Assembly (NCBI GenBank): GCA_031002005.1
Contig: JARYHS010009186.1
Span: 258,197,199 to 258,261,198, forward strand
Length of the DNA: 64,000 bases
Origin: Vandiemenella viatica
Lineage: Eukaryota > Arthropoda > Insecta > Orthoptera > Morabidae
Reading direction: 5' to 3'
In this document: positions 30,501 to 42,500 of the stretch, in pieces
Layout of the letters: every line of letters starts with the position of its first letter
Numbering within the stretch: the stretch's first letter is position 1
Position numbers and translations under genes: made by a program
The notes under the pieces: model-generated
Told to the model about the DNA's origin: nothing
The model's input: only the letters and a program-made list of their open reading frames with translations
Database searches by the model: none

Positions 30501-33500
30501 TGCAACATGCACACTGACCTCGCCGAGCCCCTCGGCACCACACTCGCCTCTTTGCTCCGGCTCACTTCCTGCAACAGAGGAAACAAATGCAGATGGTTAC
30601 TCCTCCTACAAGTAACTCCGAACAAGTAACAGGTCCAGTGGCGTAGCTAGGTCAACAAGGGCCCCGGTGCAAAAAATTTATTTTGGGCCCTCAGGCCAGA
30701 CGGGCGACCTTTTTTTTTGCTTTGTGTGCTGGTAGGGGCCCCCTGAACTGAGGATGAGGGCCTTGAATTGTTCTTTAGGGGGCCCCTGAGTAGTGTTTGG
30801 GGCCCCCCTGAGCAGCGAGGGCCCTTAGTGGAGGGGCTCCTGTGTTCTCAGGGGCCCCTTAGACCACGGTAGAGCTAAAAAAAAAAAGTCGCCAGTTTGC
30901 CGTGAAGGCTCGTGGGCCCTCTAAACTGCGATTAGGGGCCCCTTGCGGTATGCTTAGGGGCCCCCTGAGTGTGAGGGCCCCGGTGCACTGCACCGCCTAG
31001 CCCCATAGTAGCTACGCCCCTGAACGGGTCTTACAACTTTTTCCGTAGTAAATTAAACGTAACAAGTATATAATGTGAACAACTATATAATGCAAATTAA
31101 TTTGAATACATCAAACAAAGCGATATAGATGTGATGGAGGACAAGATTTCTTCAGCATAATAAACTCTCCAATATTGGTGCTTTTACCTATCGTCAAGTT
31201 CCAACAGCCACAAAGCATTCTTTGAATTTAATTGTGCCAGTTCTGGACACTAAACAAATAATGCAGCTCACTCTTCTGGTCCAGTTAATGGCTCCACCAA
31301 TCTCAGCTACCCTGGCCACGGGCCTCACCCCTCGCACGATCAACTTTCGTCCGTGCCAGAAAATTTCCACTATGACCATCCATAACAAGCTTACACTACA
31401 CTTTCCTATTTACTGATTTGTTTTCACCTCTTTGTCACTGTGGATCATCATGAGCTATAAACGGACATCAGTTATTTTGCGATATGTTTCTTTCCCCTTT
31501 TAACTGTCACCTGTATTTTTATGAGTGATGTGTGGATAAACCGGTAAAAAGTAAATTTGTCTCATAATGCTGCCAGATGACGAGTTTCTATTTCCTCAGC
31601 ATATCTCTACTTTCATGGGTTTACCTGCAATTCAACATAAAATTCGAACCAAGGATCAACCTGGCATAAATTCCATGATCAGCTAGAATTCTGCCTTCCC
31701 CCACAATAATTCCCTTCAAAGAGAACAGAAATTCTTCAACTTTTGCAACTTGAACCCTTAGTGTCAAATACAGGTATAATACATATTTCAGGTCACATGT
31801 TCATGACCTTTACTACATGGTATTTACTCTCTGTCCGTGCAAAACCTCTGTCTTTATTATTTCTGAATCGCTTCAAATTCAACAGATTATCGTCAAATTT
31901 GGCTGAGGGAACTATTACAGTGAAACACAGATCATTTTCGGAATATATTAAACCTAGTCACTGTATGAATGCAAGTCAAATCTTTGTAAACTTTCCACTA
32001 TTTCCATTATATCATTCAGTAATTTGTTAATATCATTGAAAGTGGGACAATACAACCAATAAATCATAAAATATGATTTCTTCTTCTTCAATCCTTGTAA
32101 CACGTACAGATTTTCTTTAAATTTCTGGTTCCCCTTACAAACTGAATATTATTTTGAACAATTATAGTCATGCCTCACATCCTTCCTAACCAATTTTCTA
32201 ACGCATTTATAACCATATGGTTGCTATCAAAGCTCTTTCTGTTTCCACAAAATGTTCTATTGTTATTTTTCACATGCCCTTTTAACATAAATCTTAATGA
32301 CACATTTACTTCTCATATAATCTGACTTTATATGTATAGAAAATCATCTTTATCCTAAGTCTGTGGTTGTGGGAATGTCTTATTGTTGATGTGCTGGGAT
32401 CACAATGTGTCATTAGTTTTGATATAATCGTGGACGATTCTAACCGCATCATCATATTTCGATATGTATTTTTTTTTTCAATAAAAATTTAAATGTTTGT
32501 CACTTTGGATATCCAGGTGAAAGCAATTACAGTAGAGGATATCACTCCTCTACAGCATGCTAGTTGTTTGTCCATTACAAAGACTTTAGTCAATCTGACA
32601 CATTTACTTTTGTTTATTTCCCATATGTGTACTTCATTTATGCTCTTACTGTATCTATGCACTGAATTTACACTCTTCCAACAGCTCTCATTTAGATCAA
32701 GCCATCTTAAGCGCCACTGATAAGCCAACATTTTCATTCGCACCTAAACAGACTTGAATGCATTAAATGTGTAAGCTATCATTCAAGCACTTTAAATTTC
32801 AGCAATTCACTATGGGAAATGGGGAACAGGTTAGATGCAAGAACCGATACTACAGTTTATATACACATACGCGAAGATTTGAAACCAGAAAAACAGTACA
32901 ACACATAAAGCAAGCCATAAACACACTTTAAATAAGAGAAAATAAACTTTAAACTTACCAAAACAGATCAAATAGGGAATAATTCACCTGAAAGGGCTTT
33001 AAATTTGTGTACAACATAATAGTACCGTTTCACCACACTTTTCAATTAAATAAAAATTGTTTATAATAATAATCAAGTGGGACAAAGTAAAATTTGCAAT
33101 AAATCAACAGTTTCAGATTAGAAAAATAAAGAAAACACCATTTTAAAACTTCTTTAAACACACTCGCATTTTCAACACCACCTAACAGCATGTTTCAAGT
33201 AGTTTCAGGAGTCAACCAATAATTTTTATGTAATTATAAAGAAAACACTGCACAACATATAAAAGTTTTGAAGCATTCCACAACGTTAAATAAGCACTAA
33301 ACTAGTTTTAAAGTAATTACGTAGTAGAAAAAAATGCCTCAAATTACAGATTTAACTTGTGGACGTTTTAACACATGTCACTAAACAAAATCATTTTCAG
33401 AGTGTGGAATGGAGCAGGAGGCTTAACCAGAGTCTATTTTTCAAAATAAACATTTCTTTAACAGTAAATTAACAAAATAATAAGTTTGACTAATGGCGTT

Positions 33501-36500
33501 TTCTTGCTACCCGATTTCAATTTTTGTTAGGTCAATAATTTTAAAAGTATACTACCTATTGAAAAAATAAAAACAGTCTGTTAAAGCGGAGAAATTGTAG
33601 AACAAGGTGACAAAAGTTTTAAAATCTGAAACAAAGAATTCAAAAATACTCTGAACAGGATGTCAAGTTCGGGAAAGCCGCTTTGCTCACACGAAATAGT
33701 ATCACTACACGGTTACACAATTTTAATTTTTTACACCGAATTGAGTAACTTTAAAGGTGTAGTGATGATAAAGTAAACCAACCAATAGTAAGATCCCCAA
33801 ACACTGTAAAATTCTGAGGGCTCGAAGTTACAAAATTTTTCCAAACTATGTTTAGTAGTGCGAAGCTACATGTGTTATGGGTCCAAGGGTATATTAGGAT
33901 GTGTGGCCACGGAGCCCCCACATTTGAACAGAAGTTATAGGAGTAGGTCGGTGTATGGTCCAGAGGTGCGTTTTGTTGCCCAAGGCATGCTGGGTAGACG
34001 CGGGAGTTTTGTTTGAGCCTAGTGGTTTGGCAGACGTCATGAAATTTTTGAACGTTTGACTATGTGAACTTTAGAAATGAAACTTTGAATTTCTTAACAG
34101 GGGTTTGGTCTGTTTATTCCTCTTTATTACTTTCAGTTTTAGGAAATGATTTGTCCGATAGCCAATTTGAACTGTAATTATGATTTATAATGTGACTTTG
34201 AAGAATATAGTGAAATTTCTTATTTGAACTGTGCATATTTCCCATTAGTGCAAGTTAACCTTTTCTTTCCTGAGGATAATGAGGGAAGTGGCAGCCATAA
34301 TTCACACAGATGATTCATCCAGGCTTATACACAGTTTAATAGTGAATATTTCTTTCATACTGAAAGCAAGTTGGAGGTTAGTTAAGGTGATAGAATCAAT
34401 ACTACAACCCCAGTATTGGTTTTTCCCCTTATAAATGTAGTAAGGCTGAGAAGCTATAATAAGATGTAGCTGGTACTCACCTGTCTGTTCTTCAATGCAG
34501 GAAATTCAGTCAGGCTCCTCTTGATCCATTTGCTGCAACAAACAGAGGTAGCATTAGTCCTGTCAGTCACCGCACTGCACCAGTAACCTACAGCAGTGAC
34601 TCTGAATGGGGAGTTGTAGGATATTGCTAGGCCTCTCGTAGCTCCACTAGAGCCCCATTTCACAGTCCTTCCAGTGGTTCACAGTTACTGCCGACTTTTA
34701 TTGGAAGCTAAGCTAAGACCCAACACCAGAGCTGCCAAGCGGAGAGCAGAAAAGGGGAACGCCTTACCAACGTCGTGGCAAACAGAACAGCCCTATTCTG
34801 GGATTCCAATCTGTTGGCTTAAACCTCACGCAGATGTTCCACCAATTTTACATTCCAGAAACTGGATAATAATGTCTGTTCCAATACCTTACTGGTCTAA
34901 TCTCACCATCGGTGAGTTCACAGCACAAGACTAGGTTTATTAACACCATCCACAAATTCTGGTTCACAAGGAGCAGCGAGATATTGCATATGTCAATTAC
35001 AATATTTTATTCTTTCATATGGTAATTTAGCTTTTATATTTAAATATGACAGTGTGATATTTCACAGTACCTCTGATATTGATATTTGGTTATATACAGT
35101 GGATTCCCATGTCGTACCCTTAGCTATTGGATAATAGAACCAACTTGACTTTAGCAGCAGACCACATATGAGCCACAGTCCTTATAGTGTTAAAAGGAGG
35201 TAGAGACCGAGTGTCAAACAGATTGTCCTCCTTAATTATTTATTTTATTTATCAATCTTGTTTCATGGATCCCTGCTGAGAAGGACCTCTGGGATGTGAA
35301 AAATGTCATGGTTAATACACATACAAACGAGTCATAATCATAGTAAAAACAAATAAAGAGAATAAAAATAAACATTTTTTACAACTGAATTTTGCAAAAG
35401 TCATATTGAATACAATTAATTATTTTGTTCAAATTCTTGAATGGAGTAGAAGGTAGAAGCAGTTGCCAATAAGATAATCTCTTAGTTTTTCTTCAAATAT
35501 ATCTTTATTATCTGCAAACTGTTTTATACTGTTGGGAAGTTTATTAAACAGATGTATACCAGAATAATTAACTCCTCTTTGTACTAATGATAGAGATGTT
35601 TTTGTTTTGTGCAAGTTATTTCTGTTTCTTGTATTGAAATTGTGTACCTGTGAATTAGAAGTAAACAGTTTAAAATGATCTATGAAAAAGCATAGAGATG
35701 TGCCTTTAATGTGTTCCTAACTGAGTCGCTTGAAGAAATGACAATTAGTATTACTCCACAATATAATTCCATGAAATTCACTTATAATGACTCATATACC
35801 TGAAAACAAGATTTGAATCATGATAGCCTGCAGGACACAGTAGAAGTGGTATAGCTGCTGAAGTGGTTTCTCTGTTCTCTCATGGTTTACCGGTTTTAAT
35901 TATTTTTGCTAATTAAAGTTGATTTTAATTTTAATTAAATTTAATATTTGATGAGTGGGGTGACTGTTAATTTTAGTATCATTTTTAAAATATTGGAATG
36001 TCATAACCTGGCCATTTATTCAGGAATTGGCATTTAATTGATCATGGATGTGATGTATTTACCTCTAGTCAAAATAAACAATCAAAAATATTTTGTAAGC
36101 AAACATCAACACCACTCATTAATTGGTTGAGTCATTACAACACATACAATTGTCTAGCAAATGAGTGATAAACATCTTCACCAAAGTACTGAATTAACAA
36201 TTAAATAGGTTGCTTATGACCTCGATGTCAATGTGCCATAATCCAACAACAAGAACAACATAACAATTAAAATTCACTGATATAGGTGACAATGAACAAG
36301 AAATGAAACGACTCCAAAATACATTTCATCTTAATCGGTTTTGAAACCTGGGGCACCAGTTAATTCAGTATTACTCACCAAAAAGATAATTAAACTGCAC
36401 ACGATTTAAACTCAGGGTCCTGGATTGAACAGAGCATATATTTTTATCCTGCAAATATCTTTACACAGGGGGTTTTAGGGTGATTTCGAGTGAATTATAC

Positions 36501-39500
36501 GCATACGCACGTTGGAAAATAATCAGACGTACATTGTCTTTACCATGTATCTGTGGTGGAACAGGCTGGACCTATTGCTTGAAGATGTGAGAAATCTGAC
36601 ACCCCAGCATTTGGAGTGCCAGATGTTCACCTCAACAAAAAAATATCCATTCGCAAAAGGATTTTCCCAAATTACGAAGACGGAAGCTGGTCCACAGTGT
36701 AATGTCCACAGTAGATCCACGAATTGGCATCAAATGGAATCCTTGACCCTTCCTAGTCAGGTGATTCCTCCATGAAATGCCTCACGTCTGCCACAGCCAA
36801 TTGTGTGGTATCTTTCGTCTCCTACCACTAGGCGTTGCCCCCACATAAGACAGATTATTTATAAAAATTAGAACCATTTTATCAACAAAGTCACTCTATT
36901 GGAGGAAACATGCAACACTTTATTCATATGTCATGTGCCTCAAGATCCTTCACTATCGTTGCCCATGACCAGAGATGACGTCAGCTGACAATACTGTCTT
37001 CCTAAACTCGCCCTCTCGCTTGCACACTGATGTACCCATTTCCAGAATTGACATTGATATATCCACTGCCAATGCTTACTTACTGAACTAAAAGTTTGTG
37101 GTTGCAGGTGGTACAACTGATAGCTTGACGTTCTTTGTAAAACAAACACAAGCATCTGTAGAATGCTTTTATCTGGGAAAATGAGACACCACTCACCGGT
37201 AGTGACCGGCGTGGAGAAACTTGACTACAGAAGTGCAGTCCTGGCTGTTCTTCCAGGGCATGGCCACTCCCAGCAATCGCTGCACACCATTGCCCTCTGT
37301 AAACATCAGCGGACCTCCCTGGTCACCAGGACACGCCACCTTCAAATTAAATCACACGCACAAACTCGACTCGAGTCCGTTCATCAAAAAGATACTTTTT
37401 TTTGTTTAGGAATGTTGTAGTACTTAATATAAAATTATTTCTCTGTAGTTAAAAATGGAATGATCAATCTAACTTATATACACACAGTTTATTAAAGCTT
37501 TCTCTTGCACCGGCCTCTCGAAATAATCTACTCCTGACATCAATTCTGCCTATGAAAGAAATCACTGTATCTCTTATGTTCCTGGAATAATATCTACAAC
37601 AGACAATTTTATGTTCAGGGTCACAACGTGTGTAGCATGATCTTAATTTCCAACTTAGATCCCCCATAAACCAATCAAAAAGAGTATGCATTTTAGTTAT
37701 GTTCAGTTTCAGATCAATAAAATATAGTCTATCTTCATCCAAGTCTTCACTTATGAATTAAATTCAGTTAAGCTATTCTAGAATTATCCTGCTGCAAGTC
37801 AGTGATATTACTCAGCTTACGTCTTGGTGGTTCATTTAATTCACATCACTGGTAATCAGAATTGGATAATTTTCTTTAACATTTAAAATTATTTCGTGCT
37901 CATGTAGGATTGCAGGGCATTATAGGACAGTTATTGTATTGTAGGCAATATTTAATCTCATTTGGCATATGGTAGAAATGATCAAGCTTTATCATTTAGT
38001 TAGTATATCAATAGGCTGTTGAAGTAACAGCAATCATTCCTTGTAGTAAGTAATCAGGTCAGATGTATTTATAGATGTATGTGAAAGTTTCAATGGACAT
38101 TTTGAATAAACAGAAGAAGTTAAATATTTCATGAGTTCTCTTTTGTACAGTAGCAACCTATTAAGTGATCAACAAGTTTAAATTATTAATCACGAGGGAA
38201 TTCTTTCAACGATAATCCATGTCAAATATTGGCTCACATTCTCTGGTTCATGGAACGAAGCCAGGTCCACTTTTACATGGTTTATAAGAGTACATTTTCC
38301 CTACTGTCTATTATCTAATCTATAAAAATGAGTTTTTATTTGATGGGTTGTTGTTTGTTCGTTTTCTATGCATTCTTGTACCATTCCTCTCATTGCGATG
38401 AAACTTTGGTGAGTTATTGTATGCGTACCTGGGAAGGTTTCTGACCAAAAAATATTTAAAAAACCACCCCCTCTTCCCCCACACACCCCTCAATGTTTTC
38501 AAATGATCTTTGTATTAGCTCACAGTTTTTGACTAATTATGATGGCATTTTGCACATGTATACTTTAAAACAAAAAATACTTTCTACATTTGTTTTGCAA
38601 AATCTACGCATCTCCACCATTACAAAAAACTCTTAATTTTTGTCAATGTTCTTCATACAAATCCACAATTTTTGTCTGATTTTGATAGTACTTGGCAGGC
38701 GGATTTTTCAGAACAAGGCGGTCTGGTAACTCAGTGGTTGAAGCACTTGCTTCCAGACCATTCTGTCTCTGGTCACAGGTTCAAATCCCAGTGGGAGCAG
38801 GCATTTTTAAGTGTTGCATTTCATCATTTGAGCTACACAGGGACATTCCGTGGTTCGGTAAGAAACTAGCCAGCCTGCTTCTGACAGAATGCTTAGTACA
38901 TCTCATTTGGGACGATACAATCAACATTTGGGTTGTGTACTAGGTTAGTATTTTCCTTTAAAACACAGAGAAAATAACTTCCTGTTTCATCTGCAAAAAC
39001 CCAATCCCATTATCACCTTCCCCTTCATGTTTAGCAATTTTATTTACATAAACCCACAGCTTGTTTTCATATTGACGGAACTTTCCACAAGTATATTTTA
39101 TTCTGCATTTGCTTTGAAAAACCTAATCCCTCTTCTCTTTTACCTCCATGATTTAATTTTTTCCAATGTTTGTCGTGCAAGTACATTTTTTCTTCTTCTT
39201 CTAATTTTGATGGAACATAGCACACATATGTAATAAAACAGAGTGGTCTGCTAGCACAGTGCTGAAGGCACTTAGTTTCAAAAGTTTCAGGATATGTTCC
39301 CAGGTTGAAATCTTGGTGGAAGCATGAACTTTGATCACATGAGATTTTCCAGATCCATGGTTCCAATAGCCTCTTCAGTCCCGAGGTATCGTATATGATA
39401 CCCTCAGGTATTATTTTTTTCTCGGGCGTGTGCGTGGCTGTACTTTTTCTGCCCTGTGGTATCATCTACGACACACATCATGTTTCTCACAGCTCATTTG

Positions 39501-42500
39501 TTCAATCTTTTGCCGAGTGTCACAAGTCGTCAGCACTGATTGGAAACTTGGGATTCTGCAGCTGTACAGCATGTCTCGTCGAAATAATGGTTACAAGTGT
39601 TTTCACTGCTTTAATAACTTATTTCTTAGTTAAAATCAAACTATAAATTAATGTTATGATGAATTTAAAAACTTTATGCTTTTAGGTATCATATATGATA
39701 CCAATTGTTGAACTATCTACAGATCTTACAACAAATGTGTATATTGTTTAGGACTTAATTGTTTGTTAAAAAAAAAAAAAACATAAAGCAGTAAAGTTGT
39801 GTATATAATTTTCCTGTTTGAGTCCCAAGGTATAATATATGATACTATCTATAAAAAATTAATTATGGTTTCAAATTTTTTTTCATGTTCATTCGTTATA
39901 AACTAGCATTAACACAAAAGTAGTTTACTTGCATTTTTTTTATGAGTTCAGGACTGAAGAGGATAGCACGATGAACTTTTGGTCCCAGAGGAAAGGAATT
40001 TGTCGTCTTGTCTCTGACACTAAGCTTAGTAGATTCTTTTGGTAGGACTAAACCAACATTAGGACTGTGGACTAAGGTTTTTGTTTTTTGCTTTAAAACA
40101 AACAGAAAAGTCTACATTTGGTCTGAAAATTCCCACCCCTCTACTCCTTTCCTCCACCGTCTTAATTTATAGCAATATTATTCAAACAAGCACATGGTTT
40201 TTATTTGATTTTGATGGACTCTGCATATGTATACATTAAAACAAATACATAAATTCTGTCTATGTTTGGTCTACAAAATCCTAATTCCTCTCCTCCCTAA
40301 TGCCCCCAATAATATTTTCCATTTTTTTTCATGATTTCCACAGCTTTTATCAGATTTTGTTAGTATGCAGCACACCATAATTAAAACAGAGTGGTCTGGT
40401 AGCTCAGCGGTTAAGGCTCTTGCTTTCAACAGTTTGTGCGTCCGATTTGGGGTTCAAATTCTGGTGGAGTTGTATATAATCAGTGACCTAGTATGCTCCC
40501 TTGGGCAGCATCGAACTATCTTGCTTGTTGTTGACTGTTAGTTTTTGTACTTTAAAACAAAGAGAAAAACACTGTCTACATTTGGTTTGCAAAACCCACC
40601 CATTTTCTCCCTTTACCACCCCCCCCCCCCTTAATTTTTGCTAATGTTCTTTATTAAAACCCACAGTTCGTATCCAATTTAGATGTAACTTTGCATACTT
40701 TAAAACAAACAGAAAAATATTGCCTATATTTGATTTTCAAAAACTCACCACAGGGAATAAGTGATTAATTATGTTTGTATTTACTTTACTAAACTGCACC
40801 CATTTTTCCTTCCTCCATCTTAAGACTAATTTACACAAGCAACTTTTCAAATTTTTGTTTTGCGTAAGTAGGAAACCTGCCTAAGTGGATGATGATGTTT
40901 ACAACAATCTGATTAAAAAAGATAAAGCATCAGACTTGCAGAAGATGAAAGACCAAAAATATTGTATATCCCAAAGCAGTAGAACAAACTTTCTCAATTT
41001 CAATTTAATGCATAAAAATCATTGTCTTTCATTTATTTCATACATGTTAATGTGTGTGTATATGCGTATCCACTAAGAACATACTAAGAAGCAACCTACC
41101 TGCTGAGACAGTCAAAATAGAATTAACATGTTCCTTGACTTGGGCCAATTTTGAGGTGAATAAGTGTTCCAAGTTTGGTTCTTGGTGACATTCCATACTC
41201 ACAAGTGACATGTAAAATGTTCAGTGTGAAGTGGCCAGTACTCAAAGACTACCAAACTAGTTATAAGGGGGTGAAAAGCGTTCAAGAGAATGCTTGAAAA
41301 GGGCAGATATATCATTGAGTGTCATTTCCCCATGATGTGATTTGTCAGGTAGGGAAATGAGGATTCACGTGTCCTTACAGTCTTAGGTGAGCTTGCTGTA
41401 TGAAATTCACTGCGGCAGACAATTTAAGACTATTTCTAGATGAATAAAAAAATTTATTTCGAACTCTTCCTCTGTGAGTGCAAATTTCAGTTATGTTGTT
41501 TTTATGAAACTAATAGAACGGAGACTTGTGAAAGTGGAGGGAGCCGTCAAGGTGTTTCGTATATCATCTAGACCTCCCGCTGGTGTCACTGAGGAGATAA
41601 CAGTGGGTGTTGCTGATCCAAGGCAAATTTAAATGAAGTTGAGGACCAGGCAATGCCCCTTGCTTTCTAGTACTATATCCAGATTTAAGCAGTGCATAAA
41701 AGAAGTTTTTCATTGCATTTGTATCTTTATATGTAGCCAATACAGGAGTTAGCATTGCCAGCAACTTATTTAGTTAAGAAAAGGATCAGATTATCAATAG
41801 CAGAACATGGCGATTTAAGATTACTGATGACAGCCCTCTGATTAATTATATTTTCATAATATGCAGCCTATTTGTCAGTCGAACTGTGAAGAATACACCA
41901 ATGTTATTAGTGTCCTTTACTAAAGTAACTTCTGACATCTCTCCTTGTTTAGTGTATGTGATATTGTACACAACACCAAATCACTGTTTCAAAGAGTGGG
42001 TCATGAGCCAAAAAAGTTGGTGCACTATGGGTTGCATTATTAACTACAAGAAGGGTAGTCGTAGTGTTTTCTTTTCTGAAAAGGGAACATGAGTAATTTT
42101 TTTTCTTCAAACAGGGACATTTTTTTGTTTTCTAGGTTTCCACTTGATTCATGTGGTGGGTTGGGATGTGACCACATCTTTCCCCCTGCCATATGTCTCG
42201 ACTCTCACATGATTAAGACTCATTTTGAAATATTGTGCAATTTGTTTATGTTTTTGTGTTTTTACGTGTTCGTCTCACCCTCCTGCCTTCATCTGTGGTA
42301 AGTAACAGGGATCTATTTATTTTTCCCTATCCTATCTTATTTGCAGTGCCTCATGGCAGTTTCTTTGTTTCCATTATCCTAACAAATATACTACTACTTT
42401 TTGGCAGTTGCCTCTTAGGAACGCTATACACCAACAATATCCTGTGGCCATTTCACTTACACACTCACTTGCCACATTATCGCATCTGCTACAGAGACAA

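Noticed and set aside
31194..31388. A host exon with GGAINWTRR
   Set aside because: No splice sites or relatives in the other cassettes, and no recognised domain.
38716..38790. A functional tRNA gene
   Set aside because: Boxes A and B are recognisable but the acceptor and anticodon stems do not fold convincingly, and similar segments recur with the repeat array.
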